Made by a program: the position numbers and the translations under genes | Assembly: GCF_034928825.1 (NCBI RefSeq) | Contig: NZ_JAYFUL010000014.1 | Span: 18,550 to 82,549, forward strand | Direction: 5' to 3' | Length of the DNA: 64,000 bases | DNA from: Arcicella aquatica | GTDB taxonomy: Bacteria; Bacteroidota; Bacteroidia; Cytophagales; Spirosomataceae | Shown here: positions 6,996 to 15,803 of the stretch, piece after piece | Numbering within the stretch: position 1 is the first letter of the stretch | Layout: every line of letters starts with the position of its first letter | The notes under the pieces: generated by a model | The model's input: the letters and a program-made list of their open reading frames with translations, nothing else | Databases searched by the model: none | What the model was told of the DNA's origin: nothing

Positions 6996-9182
6996 GTGAA
7001 AAAACTGCTTTATATTGCCTTCATCATTATTTACGCTGTAAATACTCCAGTATTCGCGCAGAAAAAGAAAGTTAGCTTAGAAGACATTTGGACTAAATAT
7101 ACTTTCAACCAAAAACAAGTACAGAATGTCAATTGGATGAAAGATGGTGCATTTTATACTGCCCTTGATAATGGTAAAGTTATCAAATATCAAGTGACGG
7201 ATGGTTCGGCAGTAGAGACCATCTTTAATGAAGCCGTAAGTGTAGAAAATCTAGGAAAAAAAATAGTAATAGATGACTACGCACTTTCTGCGGACGAACA
7301 AAAATTATTGATAAGTACAGAATCAGAGCCTATTTATCGTCGTAGTTCGAAAGAAGAAAATTTTGTATATGATTTGAAAACAAAGAAACTTGTTCAGCTT
7401 TCTAGCGGAGGGAAACAAATGTTTGCTACTTTTTCTCCTGACGGTTCTAAAGTAGCTTTTGTTCGTCAAAACAACTTATTTATCGTTGATTTAGGTACTA
7501 TGACAGAGCAAAAAATTACCAATGATGGTAAATGGAATCATATTATCAATGGTGCTTGCGACTGGGTTTATGAAGAAGAATTCTCTTTTGCTCGTGCCTT
7601 TCAATGGTCACCAGACAGCAAGAAAATAGCCTATTATACTTTTGATGAGAGCAATGTGCCAGAATATAATTTGCAAATGTGGGGTAAATTATATCCTACA
7701 GATTACCGTTATAAGTACCCAAAAGCAGGAGAGGCAAATTCTAAAGTAGCTATTTCGGTGTATCACCTGAATGAAGTAAAAAGCACTAAAATGGATATTG
7801 GTTACGATACTGATATTTATGTGCCAAGGATTCGCTGGACACAGGATGCTAATGTATTGTCTATCACAAAATTGAATCGTTTACAAAACCATTTGGATAT
7901 TCTTCATGCTGATGCTTTAACGGGTAATACTAAAGTAATCCATACAGAAGAAAGTAGAACCTATGTAGATGTTGAACATTTTGCGGATGATTTAACGTAT
8001 TTGTCTGACGGGAAATCATTCATTGCATCTTCGGAAAAAGACGGTTTCAAACACCTTTATCATTATGATATTACGGGTAAATTGATACAGCAAATCACCA
8101 CTGGAAAATGGGAAGTAGATGATTTTTATGGGATTGATGAAAAAACAAAAACACTTTATTTTACCTCTACCGAATTATCTAATACTGAACGCCAGCTATT
8201 TAGTATTTCTTTAGATGGGAAAAACAAAAAACAGCTTTCGCAAGAGAAGGGCATGAATAGTGCTAATTTCAGCAATGATTTTAAATACTACATCCTCAAT
8301 CATTCGGCGGCGAATAGTCCAGTAAAGGTAAGTTTACACAAAGCACCATCGGGACAATTAGTAAAAGTGTTAGAAGACAATGCTGAACTAAGAAAAACCC
8401 TTGAAACTTATGATTTAGCCAAAAAGGAGTTTATGACCATCACAACATCTGAAAATATTGAGTTGAATGCATGGATGATAAAACCTACTAATTTTGACCC
8501 TAAGAAAAAATATCCAGTATTTATGTTTCTATATGGTGGACCGGGAAGTCAGCAGGTATTAAATCAGTTTGATAGTTTTAATTCATTTTGGTATCAGCAT
8601 TTAGCTCAGAAAGGATACATCGTTGCTTGTGTAGATAACCGTGGTACTGGTGGAAAAGGAGCAGATTTTAAGAAATGTACTTACCTGAATTTAGGAAAAC
8701 TAGAAGTAAAAGACCAAATAGAAGCTGCAAAATATTGGGGGAATTTGCCTTATGTAGATAAAACTAGAATCGGGATTCAGGGATGGAGTTATGGTGGATA
8801 TATGTCATCAAACTGTTTGTTCCAAGGTGCTGATTATTTCAAAGCCGCCATCGCTGTTGCTCCTGTTACTAATTGGCGTTTTTATGATAGTATTTATACT
8901 GAAAGATTCTTAAGAACTCCTCAGGAAAATGCAAAAGGCTATGATGAAAACTCGCCTGTAACTTATGCTAAAAACTTAAAAGGAAATTTCTTATTAGTAC
9001 ATGGAACGGGTGATGATAACGTGCATTTCCAAAATTCAATAGCGCTAGAAGAAGCCCTGATTAAAGCTAATAAACAGTTTCAATCGTTTTATTATCCCAA
9101 CAAGAATCATGGTATTTATGGAGGGAACACTCGTTTCCACCTTTATACAATGATGACTAATTTTATTGAGAAGAATTTATAA
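6996..9182 (+). CDS. S9 family peptidase, dipeptidyl-peptidase IV type
   Basis: A 728-residue exported serine peptidase that would remove dipeptides from N-termini, typically after proline. A signal peptide (residues 1-21, ending VFAQ) directs it to the periplasm. The N-terminal beta-propeller (about 40-470) contains the DPP-IV glutamate motif DWVYEEE, which binds the substrate amino terminus. The C-terminal alpha/beta-hydrolase domain has the nucleophile Ser598 in GWSYGGY, the acid in HGTGDDNVH (about 673-674) and the base His705 in NKNHGIYGG. All key residues are present and the length is normal. The start codon is GTG. It probably takes part in peptide utilisation. Confidence 0.95.
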   Translation: MKKLLYIAFIIIYAVNTPVFAQKKKVSLEDIWTKYTFNQKQVQNVNWMKDGAFYTALDNGKVIKYQVTDGSAVETIFNEAVSVENLGKKIVIDDYALSADEQKLLISTESEPIYRRSSKEENFVYDLKTKKLVQLSSGGKQMFATFSPDGSKVAFVRQNNLFIVDLGTMTEQKITNDGKWNHIINGACDWVYEEEFSFARAFQWSPDSKKIAYYTFDESNVPEYNLQMWGKLYPTDYRYKYPKAGEANSKVAISVYHLNEVKSTKMDIGYDTDIYVPRIRWTQDANVLSITKLNRLQNHLDILHADALTGNTKVIHTEESRTYVDVEHFADDLTYLSDGKSFIASSEKDGFKHLYHYDITGKLIQQITTGKWEVDDFYGIDEKTKTLYFTSTELSNTERQLFSISLDGKNKKQLSQEKGMNSANFSNDFKYYILNHSAANSPVKVSLHKAPSGQLVKVLEDNAELRKTLETYDLAKKEFMTITTSENIELNAWMIKPTNFDPKKKYPVFMFLYGGPGSQQVLNQFDSFNSFWYQHLAQKGYIVACVDNRGTGGKGADFKKCTYLNLGKLEVKDQIEAAKYWGNLPYVDKTRIGIQGWSYGGYMSSNCLFQGADYFKAAIAVAPVTNWRFYDSIYTERFLRTPQENAKGYDENSPVTYAKNLKGNFLLVHGTGDDNVHFQNSIALEEALIKANKQFQSFYYPNKNHGIYGGNTRFHLYTMMTNFIEKNL

Positions 9183-9184
9183 GG

Positions 9185-9226
9185 GCTATGGGCTATCGGT
9201 CTTCGGCTTTTGGCTGTCGGTGACCT
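9185..9226. repeat. Degenerate GGCTnTnGG intergenic repeat
   Basis: GGGCTATCGGTCTTCGGC and TTTTGGCTGTCGG are variants of a short unit that also occurs near 23606-23636 and at 52850-53033. No function is evident. Confidence 0.45.
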
Positions 9227-9231
9227 AATAA

Positions 9232-9271
9232 TTATTCCTAGCGAGTGACTTAAGTCACTCGCTAGGAATAA
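9232..9271. repeat. 40-bp perfect palindrome
   Basis: The arms TTATTCCTAGCGAGTGACTT (9232-9251) and their exact complement (9252-9271) meet without a spacer. It lies between the peptidase gene and the following secreted-protein gene and could fold into a 20-bp hairpin or cruciform. It has no T-run on the plus strand, so it is not a textbook terminator. Confidence 0.85.
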
Positions 9272-9306
9272 AGAATTTATTATACCTTTTAATCATTCGC
9301 ATCACC

Positions 9307-9897
9307 ATGAACCTTCGTTTTTTACTACTAGTAGCCTGTCTACTTTGTTTGAATGATACTTTTGCACAAAATATTACTAGTCCCGAAGAACAAGGACAAA
9401 TAAAGCAAGTGATAGCCGATGAGGCTAACTATTTTAATGCAAGGAATTTTGAAAAATGGAGCCTTTGTTTTCGACAAACAGCACAAACCTATTGGGCTGT
9501 GGTAGATAAAGAATTAACAGCACAACAAGAAAATTGGGATAATATCAGCAAGTTTGTTATTATTTATTTCGGTCAGAACCCTAAAGTGACTAAGGCAAGT
9601 TATACCAGAGAGAATTTTAATTTTAGAAAAGTAAATCCAACCTATGTATGGCTTAGTTTCGACCAAACAAAAACGATAGATGGTAAAAAGATAGCAACCA
9701 AAGAGTTGAGAATAATGGAATTGATAAAAGGCGAGTGGAAAATCGTAAACCGAACAGGCTTTTCAGTCAATACCGAGAAAAAAGAAATCAGTATTGAGAA
9801 AAAGGACGAAAAGGCAAAAGCCGATAAAAACTGGAAAACTGAAGTGCTTGATAAGGCGGAGAAGAAGTTGAAAGAGACAAAACCAACTAAACAGTAG
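9307..9897 (+). CDS. Secreted SnoaL/NTF2-like protein
   Basis: A 196-residue exported protein with a signal peptide ending at FAQ (residue 21). Residues 25-150 have the pattern of an NTF2-like fold (an EANYFNARNFEKW helix, then TYVWLSFDQTKTIDGKKIATKELRIM and GEWKIVNRTGF strands), which is often a small-molecule-binding or stress-associated domain. The last ~45 residues are a lysine/glutamate-rich tail, probably a charged helix. No catalytic residues can be named. It is likely monocistronic. Confidence 0.65.
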   Translation: MNLRFLLLVACLLCLNDTFAQNITSPEEQGQIKQVIADEANYFNARNFEKWSLCFRQTAQTYWAVVDKELTAQQENWDNISKFVIIYFGQNPKVTKASYTRENFNFRKVNPTYVWLSFDQTKTIDGKKIATKELRIMELIKGEWKIVNRTGFSVNTEKKEISIEKKDEKAKADKNWKTEVLDKAEKKLKETKPTKQ

Positions 9898-10099
9898 CAC
9901 GGACTTTACAAGTAGTGTAATTACTTCTAAAATGATTTAAAACTTTGTTGGTATCCTTTTCTACAAATTGTGTGAAAACTAAGATTATGACTGACAAAGT
10001 AATGATATTGGTTCTGTAGAAGCGTTGTATTTTCAGAGAATACTAAATACACAGTAGTTTCTTCTCATTTACAATAAATTTTAATTATCCCTTAAAAAA

Positions 10100-10134
10100 T
10101 ATGTGTTGTTGATGTTTTCCATCAGCAACACATA
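10100..10134 (-). terminator. Terminator for the 10158-10862 gene
   Basis: A 15-bp stem (TATGTGTTGTTGATG / CATCAGCAACACATA, one G-T pair) lies downstream of the minus-strand gene and is followed on that strand by TTTTTT. Confidence 0.75.
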
Positions 10135-10157
10135 GACTTGCTTGAACTAATAAGGGA

Positions 10158-10862
10158 TTAGAAATTAAGGGCAATTCCTATATTCATTTGCTTATAATTA
10201 TTTTGATAAAAAATAGGAGTCAGCGAAACTTTTTTATCTAGTACTAGTCCACTATTATACGTAGCAATAGCTTGTTTTAATTGTTTGTTAGCACTGCTAT
10301 TAATGATAAGCCCTATACCAACTATTCCTGTTCCAATACCAAACAAACCTGTATTAAACCCTTTACCTCCTATTGCTGCACCAATAGACCAGCCCATTAT
10401 AAAACTACCAACAGAAGCGACAGTATTAGCAAATTTAGATTTTGAACGATAAGATACTAAATTATTAGTAATCTGTGGATTAGACGTTTTTAGCAAAATA
10501 TTGTCCATCTCATCGATTTTTTTGTAGTGAATACCTTTGTAAATAATCCCACCACCTTTGAAATACACACTATCCTGACTGTCCAAAACTTTTTGATTTT
10601 CATTAATCGTAGTGGTTACTTTTTGAGGCAATACTATTCCTAGGGGTTCAGTTTTTCCCTCTTGATATTTTATGGATAAAATAAGAGTTTTAGCAATAGT
10701 AAATCTGTCTTTGGATACATAATCTTCACAGGTAATATGAGTATCAGTAGTGGTTAACACTTTTACATTTTGAGTTTTACCATTTGTATAGGTTATAATA
10801 TCCTGACAAAAAGACGTACATGTAGATAGGGCGAATAAGAGTAATAGAAAAGTGTTTTTCAT
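10158..10862 (-). CDS. Exported hypothetical protein with glycine-rich membrane segment
   Basis: A 234-residue protein, not recognised. A signal peptide (1-19, ending TSFCQ) is followed by a beta-rich region (20-125) with DIITYTNGKTQNVKV and an acidic-aromatic YKGIHYKKIDEMDNI stretch. Residues about 148-190 are hydrophobic and rich in glycine (MGWSIGAAIGG, GIGTGIVGIGLII), which could be one or two membrane helices. The C-terminal MNIGIALNF resembles the last strand of outer-membrane proteins. It is transcribed alone. An interspersed inverted-repeat element lies about 180 bp upstream. Confidence 0.6.
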   Translation of the reverse strand: MKNTFLLLLFALSTCTSFCQDIITYTNGKTQNVKVLTTTDTHITCEDYVSKDRFTIAKTLILSIKYQEGKTEPLGIVLPQKVTTTINENQKVLDSQDSVYFKGGGIIYKGIHYKKIDEMDNILLKTSNPQITNNLVSYRSKSKFANTVASVGSFIMGWSIGAAIGGKGFNTGLFGIGTGIVGIGLIINSSANKQLKQAIATYNSGLVLDKKVSLTPIFYQNNYKQMNIGIALNF

Positions 10863-11041
10863 GGTAGGTTGTTTATTTATTTTAAGAAAATGTATGATTG
10901 GTTTAAAATGGGGTAGTATACTTCCTAATATCTGATATTAATCTTAAGTTTTTCTAAGAATTAAAATAAAGAAAGAGTGTCACGCTCGAAATTTGTTAAG
11001 ATGAAATAATAAGATAGGTTATTGGTATTCAGTATAATATT

Positions 11042-11201
11042 GAAGCTGTTTAAACTTTCCCTTTCGGGTTAAACTAAGTCTTTTAGAATAGCTTATTCCA
11101 AAATTTACTCAACGTAGCGATGCTATGCTTCGCAAATTTTGAAAAAATCAATTCAAAAATACAATACTTTCACCTCAGAAATGGAAAGTTTAAACAGCTT
11201 C
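11042..11201 (-). mobile_element. Interspersed inverted-repeat element, copy 1
   Basis: A 160-bp element with 19-bp terminal inverted repeats GAAGCTGTTTAAACTTTCC. The internal part contains the nested imperfect palindrome around GCGAAGCATAGCATCGC. The flanks are ATT and ATA, so no exact 3-bp duplication remains. The internal TATTTTTG motif points left, toward the gene at 10158-10862. Confidence 0.85.
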
Positions 11202-11211
11202 ATAAACTAAA

Positions 11212-11255
11212 ATCAAAAAGAGCAAACCCTCCAAAATGAATTTGCCCTTTTTGAT
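11212..11255 (-). terminator. Terminator for the NtrC-like regulator gene
   Basis: A 15-bp stem (ATCAAAAAGAGCAAA / TTTGCCCTTTTTGAT, one mismatch) lies 20 bp beyond the stop of the leftward gene, with a T-rich run following on the minus strand. Confidence 0.7.
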
Positions 11256-11274
11256 AGATAACTAAAGCCTTAAA

Positions 11275-12438
11275 CTAAATCACTGGCGTAGCAAATATTT
11301 TTACGTCGTCTAACGTAATTAATTCATTACACATAATGACTAATCTCTCGACAACGTTTCTTAATTCACGAACATTCCCTGTCCAAGGTAAAGTTTGTAA
11401 ATATTCCATGGCTTCTTTTTCAATTTGCTTAGTTGGTTGTCCGTATTCATCGGCCACATCATTAAGAAATTTCTCCACTAACAAAGGAATATCATCTGGG
11501 CGTTGTTTAAGTGGGGGTACGTATATCGGAATCACACTTAAACGGTGATACAAATCTTCACGGAAACGTCCTTCTGCAATTTCTACTTGTAAATTCTTAT
11601 TGGTAGCTGCAAAAACACGCACATTGATTTTGATTTCCTTATCACCGCCTACTCGCGTAATTTTATGTTCTTGTAAAGCCCTCAGCACTTTTGATTGTGC
11701 CGAAAGCGACATATCACCAATTTCATCTAAGAATAGCGTTCCGCCATCTGCTTGTTCAAACTTGCCAATTCTTTGTTTTACCGCAGAAGTAAAAGAGCCT
11801 TTTTCATGACCGAATAATTCAGATTCGATTAGTTCAGCAGGAATGGCTGCACAGTTTACTTCAATCAAAGGCATTGCTACTCTATTACTTTTTTCATGCA
11901 GACGCTTCGCTACCATTTCTTTACCCGCCCCATTAGGACCAGTAATTAATACACGCGCCTCAGTAGGACCCACACGGTCTGCAATATCTTTTACTTTTTG
12001 AATAGCGACAGATTCTCCAACAATTTCATTCAATCGGTAAACTTTTTTCTTCAAAACTTTTGTTTCTATGATCATTTTACCGCGCTCTACTGCATTTCTT
12101 ACAGTTACTAAAAGACGATTCAGATCAGGGGGTTTGGATATAAAATCAAATGCTCCACGTTTAGTGGCTTCTACTGCAGTTTCTACATTTCCAAAAGCCG
12201 AAATCATGATGAATTGTGTGGAACGTCCCAATTCAGTTGCTTTTTGAAGTAGCTCTAGTCCATCGATTTTAGGCATACGAATATCGCAAAGCACCACATC
12301 ATAGTCGTTTTGCTTGAACATCTCTAATCCTTGTTCCCCGTCGTTTGCTTCGTCAATCTTATAGCCTTCATACTCTAGTATGTCTCGCAGAGCACCTCGA
12401 ATCGCTTTTTCATCGTCAATAATTAATAATTTCGCCAT
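11275..12438 (-). CDS. NtrC-like AAA+ response regulator without DNA-binding domain
   Basis: A 387-residue response regulator. The receiver domain (1-120) has the acidic pair IIDDE and phospho-acceptor Asp52 in VVLCDIRMP. The AAA+ domain (about 138-375) has Walker A GPNGAGKE (167-174), Walker B LFLDEIGDMS and R-finger region intact. The sigma-54 contact loop, GAFTGA in enhancer-binding proteins, reads GSFTSA (214-219), and the protein stops at DDVKIFATPVI without a Fis-type helix-turn-helix. I recall similar short regulators in other Bacteroidota, so this is probably a family trait. Whether it still activates sigma-54 is uncertain. It may be served by a NtrY-like kinase such as the one at 1-1068 (inference). 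Confidence 0.88.
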   Translation of the reverse strand: MAKLLIIDDEKAIRGALRDILEYEGYKIDEANDGEQGLEMFKQNDYDVVLCDIRMPKIDGLELLQKATELGRSTQFIMISAFGNVETAVEATKRGAFDFISKPPDLNRLLVTVRNAVERGKMIIETKVLKKKVYRLNEIVGESVAIQKVKDIADRVGPTEARVLITGPNGAGKEMVAKRLHEKSNRVAMPLIEVNCAAIPAELIESELFGHEKGSFTSAVKQRIGKFEQADGGTLFLDEIGDMSLSAQSKVLRALQEHKITRVGGDKEIKINVRVFAATNKNLQVEIAEGRFREDLYHRLSVIPIYVPPLKQRPDDIPLLVEKFLNDVADEYGQPTKQIEKEAMEYLQTLPWTGNVRELRNVVERLVIMCNELITLDDVKIFATPVI

Positions 12439-12761
12439 GAATTGGAATTGGGGATTTTGTGCAGCTTCAATTTTAAGGTATTTATGCTGTGAATTTAAGA
12501 AGTAATCATTAAAAATACTTAATTTTATCCTCTTTACTTTGCTCTTTCTGCCAAATTTTTAATGAAAAAAGCAAAATTTGCATCAAGAATTAAATTTGGC
12601 TCATAGTTTTACCATATTTTTTTGCTTCAATTAAATTCAATTCCTCTCGGTTAAGTAATCATTTATTGAAATAGACGCTCATTTTTACTTTAGGTCACCT
12701 AGCCGACAGTACAATTGTTTGGATATTTCCAAATTTGTGATGTAATCAACATCATAAAACA
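12439..12761. other. Intergenic region with nested palindromes
   Basis: A 323-bp gap between divergent genes. Its main feature is an outer inverted repeat GCCAAATTTTTAAT (12550-12563) / ATTAAATTTGGC (12589-12600) enclosing the perfect palindrome GCAAAATTTGC (12571-12581). It could be an operator for either gene. No clear -7 element was found. Confidence 0.45.
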
Positions 12762-13187
12762 ATGAAACAGCTTCTCATTATTCTCTCAAGTATTGCTTTA
12801 CTAAGTTCATGTGTTAAAAATATTGAACTCATTCCAGTAAATAATGTACAGCCTCCCGAAATAAAAGAAGGAAAAGAATTAGCTACAGGTATGTTTTCAA
12901 ATGGTGCGCATGCAGTTTCAGGGACAGTTAAGATCATTAGCGATAGCAATAACGCTGACAAGAAATATCTATCCTTTGAAAACTTTAAAACTGAACAAGG
13001 ACCAGACCTATACATTTATCTAGCTGAGGATACTCGTTCAACCAATTTCGTAACCGTAGTAAAACTTGATAAAACAGGTACGTTTGTATTGGATGTTCCA
13101 CAGGAGGCTAAGCTTGATAAACAGAAATACGTATTGGTTTGGTGTCGGCAATTTAGTGTATTGTTTGGAAGTGCCAAGTTGTTATAG
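12762..13187 (+). CDS. DM13 domain lipoprotein
   Basis: A 141-residue lipoprotein. The signal ends with the lipobox ALLSSC (Cys17). Residues about 45-141 match the DM13 domain: HAVSGTVKIISDS, YLSFENFKTEQGPDLYIYLA and the C-terminal VLVWCRQFSVLFGSAKL. DM13 domains have been suggested to act in electron transfer through their conserved cysteine (family knowledge). It is the first gene of a three-gene run with an outer-membrane-like protein and a YceI protein, all exported. Confidence 0.85.
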   Translation: MKQLLIILSSIALLSSCVKNIELIPVNNVQPPEIKEGKELATGMFSNGAHAVSGTVKIISDSNNADKKYLSFENFKTEQGPDLYIYLAEDTRSTNFVTVVKLDKTGTFVLDVPQEAKLDKQKYVLVWCRQFSVLFGSAKLL

Positions 13188-13223
13188 TGAAATTTTTAAA
13201 TGAAATAATTAAATTCAAGCATA

Positions 13224-13955
13224 ATGAAAAAAATATTTGTATGTTTATCGTTGATTCTTGTCTGTATCAAAGGTTTTGCTCAAGGCTATGATACCTCTTA
13301 TAAAACAGCCGATTTGGCTTTAGCTACAGGAACAGGATTTTCTCCGGCACTATCATATACTCAAATGTTTGGTATCGGCAGATCCTATCGTTTCAAAATA
13401 GGATATGGAGTACGATTAACGTCTTTTTTTGCGAATGATATTCAGTTACGAACAGCTCCCGCAAGCCTAACCTCGGGTACATCCAATTTTGCAGCATTAG
13501 TATCAGATGATATTGTAGCAAATATTGATACCTTTAGGATAAAAAAAGTACAAGCTAACGCATTAAATCTTACTATTAATTTACAATATGCCCTTACTCA
13601 AAAATTAGAAGTTGGTATCAATATAGATGCCATAGGCTTTAGTTTTGGTACTAAGCAGTCGGGCGATTTAATTGCCAAGGCTTCAAAGCGAAAGTTCAAT
13701 GATGGTACTGTCGTTTCAGAGGCTAAACCAACTAATTTTAATCTATTATTAGTAAGCGATTCAGACAAAGGTAGTTTAAACTCAGAATTATTTCTGCGCT
13801 ATTGGGTAAATAATAAAATAGGTATACGGGGTGGTTTGAGTTTCTTTTTTGTCGAATATACTTCCGATAAAAAAGTATCTGTAGCCAACCAAGAAAACGA
13901 CCGATGGCGCTATAAAAGCCTTTTGCCAATGGTGGCAATTTCCTATAAATTTTAG
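13224..13955 (+). CDS. Probable outer-membrane beta-barrel protein
   Basis: A 243-residue exported protein with signal peptide 1-19 (ending GFAQ). Alternating hydrophobic and polar strands (YRFKIGYGVRLTSFF, ALNLTINLQYAL, LEVGINIDAIGFSF, IGIRGGLSFFFVEY) and a C-terminal aromatic residue (AISYKF) indicate a small outer-membrane barrel. No named family was recognised. It lies 36 bp after the DM13 gene and 5 bp before the YceI gene, so the three are very likely one transcript. Confidence 0.7.
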   Translation: MKKIFVCLSLILVCIKGFAQGYDTSYKTADLALATGTGFSPALSYTQMFGIGRSYRFKIGYGVRLTSFFANDIQLRTAPASLTSGTSNFAALVSDDIVANIDTFRIKKVQANALNLTINLQYALTQKLEVGINIDAIGFSFGTKQSGDLIAKASKRKFNDGTVVSEAKPTNFNLLLVSDSDKGSLNSELFLRYWVNNKIGIRGGLSFFFVEYTSDKKVSVANQENDRWRYKSLLPMVAISYKF

Positions 13956-13960
13956 AAGTT

Positions 13961-14488
13961 ATGAAAAAAATCTTAATCTGTTTGCTCTTCGTAAATATCA
14001 GCACCTTTGCACAACAATGGAAACCCGTAAGCGCAGGGGTTACATTTAAAATAAAAATGTTAGGCTCTACCATCAATGGTAAATTCAAAGGCTTTTCAGG
14101 AGTGTTGAAATTCGATACTAATGATTTAAATAATGCAAGCTTGGTGGCTTCTGTGGAGGCGTCTACGTTGGATACCGACAATAATATCCGGAACAGACAT
14201 TTAAAAGAGAAGGAAGATTTTTTTAATGTCGCTAAATATCCATCTATTAAAATGAAATCTACAAAGATTGAAAAAATCGGCAATGACTTTATCGGATATT
14301 TTGATTTGACGATTAAAGAAACTACCAAAAATGTCAAAATACCATTTACATTCAAACAGGAAGGGAACAATGCTACCTTTTTAGGAAGTACCACCATTAA
14401 CAGGAGAGAGTGGGCTGTAGGAGGAGGAACGCTTGGCATGAGTGAGGATGTGACATTTACAATTTTAGTCAATGCCATAGTTCAGTAG
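13961..14488 (+). CDS. YceI family protein
   Basis: A 175-residue periplasmic lipocalin-like protein; signal peptide 1-17. YceI proteins bind isoprenoid-type lipids in an eight-strand barrel (family knowledge). The signature region is visible: VTFKIKMLGSTINGKFKGFSG, VASTLDTDN-type segment (VEASTLDTDNNIRNRHLKEKEDFF), YPSIKMKSTKIE and the C-terminal NRREWAVGG. Its 5-bp distance to the preceding barrel gene, and the DM13 lipoprotein in front, suggest an envelope lipid- or electron-carrier function (inference). Confidence 0.92.
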   Translation: MKKILICLLFVNISTFAQQWKPVSAGVTFKIKMLGSTINGKFKGFSGVLKFDTNDLNNASLVASVEASTLDTDNNIRNRHLKEKEDFFNVAKYPSIKMKSTKIEKIGNDFIGYFDLTIKETTKNVKIPFTFKQEGNNATFLGSTTINRREWAVGGGTLGMSEDVTFTILVNAIVQ

Positions 14489-14537
14489 CTAGAAAATATT
14501 TACAAATTATTGCTTTCAATTTACATAAAACTATAAA

Positions 14538-15041
14538 ATGATGCTCCAAAAAATTAACATTGAGATTATCAAACAGCTTGCTGATTTGATGGAGAGTTTA
14601 GAAAACGAAGTGTATAAAGATAATCTTGCCCCCTTGCATGATCATTCAGTTGGACAACACGTAAGACATATTACTGAATTTTACTTATGTCTTTTAAAAG
14701 GGTACGAAACAGGAATGGTAAACTATGATGCCCGTGAACGAGATTTACGCATAGAAAGGGATAAGGGTTTTGCTTTGGAAGTATTAGAGAATGTAACCAA
14801 TCGCTTGGATTTTTATCAGCACGATAGAACATTAACCCTTCAATCTGCATTTGGTTTAGAACAAGCAATGGATATTTCAAGTAGCTTTTTTCGCGAACTT
14901 ACTTACCTGATAGAGCATACCATCCATCATTTGGCGATTATCAAAATTGGGTTGAATGAAGTGTATCCAACTATTCACATTTCCTCTGACTTTGGTGTGG
15001 CTCATTCTACCATTAAACATCGCAAAATGGCTGAAGCCTAA
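14538..15041 (+). CDS. DinB-like putative metal-dependent protein
   Basis: A 167-residue protein with the four-helix DinB/YfiT pattern. The three metal-ligand histidines typical of the fold are plausibly in HDHSVGQHVRHITEFY (about residues 34-50) and IEHTIHHLAIIKIGL (about 130-145). Family members include thiol-transferases, but most have unknown reactions, so the substrate is not assigned. It lies 49 bp after the yceI-like gene and 47 bp before the NRDE gene in the same direction; co-transcription is possible. Confidence 0.8.
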   Translation: MMLQKINIEIIKQLADLMESLENEVYKDNLAPLHDHSVGQHVRHITEFYLCLLKGYETGMVNYDARERDLRIERDKGFALEVLENVTNRLDFYQHDRTLTLQSAFGLEQAMDISSSFFRELTYLIEHTIHHLAIIKIGLNEVYPTIHISSDFGVAHSTIKHRKMAEA

Positions 15042-15088
15042 AACAGATTAAAATTTCATGTAAATCAATACCAACTCATTTATTAAAA

Positions 15089-15802
15089 ATGTGTGTACTT
15101 ACTTATTTGCCTAATAAAAATGGTTTTTTCTTGACCAATAATCGAGACGAAGCCCTAGCACGCCCCAAAGCGATACCTCCTAGGAAGTATGTTATCAGTG
15201 GCAAACAGGTTTTCTTCCCGAAAGATGCACAAGCTGGGGGTACTTGGTTCGCCACTTCTGATGACTTTACGCTTTGCTTATTAAACGGGGCATTTGAAAA
15301 ACATCAGCACAATCCTCCTTATAAGCAAAGTAGAGGGCAGGTGATTCTGGATTTTTTTAAGTTTAATTCCACTGATGACTTTTTGGCACAATACGAATTT
15401 GAAGGAATAGAGAATTTTACGTTGATTGTTATTCATAGTGACAATGAAAACATAAAGTTATGCGAGTTCCGTTGGGATGGCAACGTTTTACATCATGCTC
15501 AGAAAGATGCGAGTAAGGCACACATTTGGTCATCGGCTACCTTATACAGTGATGAAATCAGACATCAGCGAGAGCAATGGTTTGATGATTTTCAAGGGAA
15601 ACATCCTAATTATAGTCCTGAACAAATAATTGATTTTCACCTTTATGGAGGAACAGGCGACGAGGAGAATGATATGCGTATAAACAGGGAAAATCTGTTA
15701 GTAACACAATGTGTGTTTCAAGTTGTAAAACAAAATCAATATTTATCTTTCTCTTTCCATGATTTGCTTTCAGAACAAGCGTTGAAGTATAGAGTATTGT
15801 GA
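15089..15802 (+). CDS. NRDE family protein (TANGO2-like)
   Basis: A 237-residue protein of the NRDE/TANGO2 family. The protein starts with the invariant cysteine at position 2 (MCVLTYLPNKNGFFLTNNRDE), and the NRDE motif that names the family is at residues 18-21. The Cys2 start resembles N-terminal-nucleophile hydrolases, but no activity is established here. The GGTWFATSDDFTLCLLNGA segment is also typical. The length is normal. It converges with a small leftward gene whose stop is 1 bp away. Confidence 0.88.
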   Translation: MCVLTYLPNKNGFFLTNNRDEALARPKAIPPRKYVISGKQVFFPKDAQAGGTWFATSDDFTLCLLNGAFEKHQHNPPYKQSRGQVILDFFKFNSTDDFLAQYEFEGIENFTLIVIHSDNENIKLCEFRWDGNVLHHAQKDASKAHIWSSATLYSDEIRHQREQWFDDFQGKHPNYSPEQIIDFHLYGGTGDEENDMRINRENLLVTQCVFQVVKQNQYLSFSFHDLLSEQALKYRVL

Positions 15803-15803
15803 A

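Larger units (their letters stand above)
10863..11274. other. Intergenic region with repeat element
   Basis: A 412-bp gap between two leftward genes. It holds interspersed-element copy 1 (11042-11201) and a terminator (11212-11255). The rest, 10863-11041, is AT-rich with no clear -7 element or coding potential. Confidence 0.6.

Noticed and set aside
9232..9271. Reading the palindrome as a rho-independent terminator
   Set aside because: No loop and no T-run follows on the plus strand; left as an unexplained palindrome.
11042..11201. Interspersed elements as CRISPR repeats
   Set aside because: They are dispersed singly over kilobases, not arranged in an array with spacers, and no cas genes are near.
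13738..14478. Long minus-strand open frame opposite the YceI gene
   Set aside because: The plus strand encodes clear signal-peptide proteins of known type; the antisense frame has no recognisable motifs.
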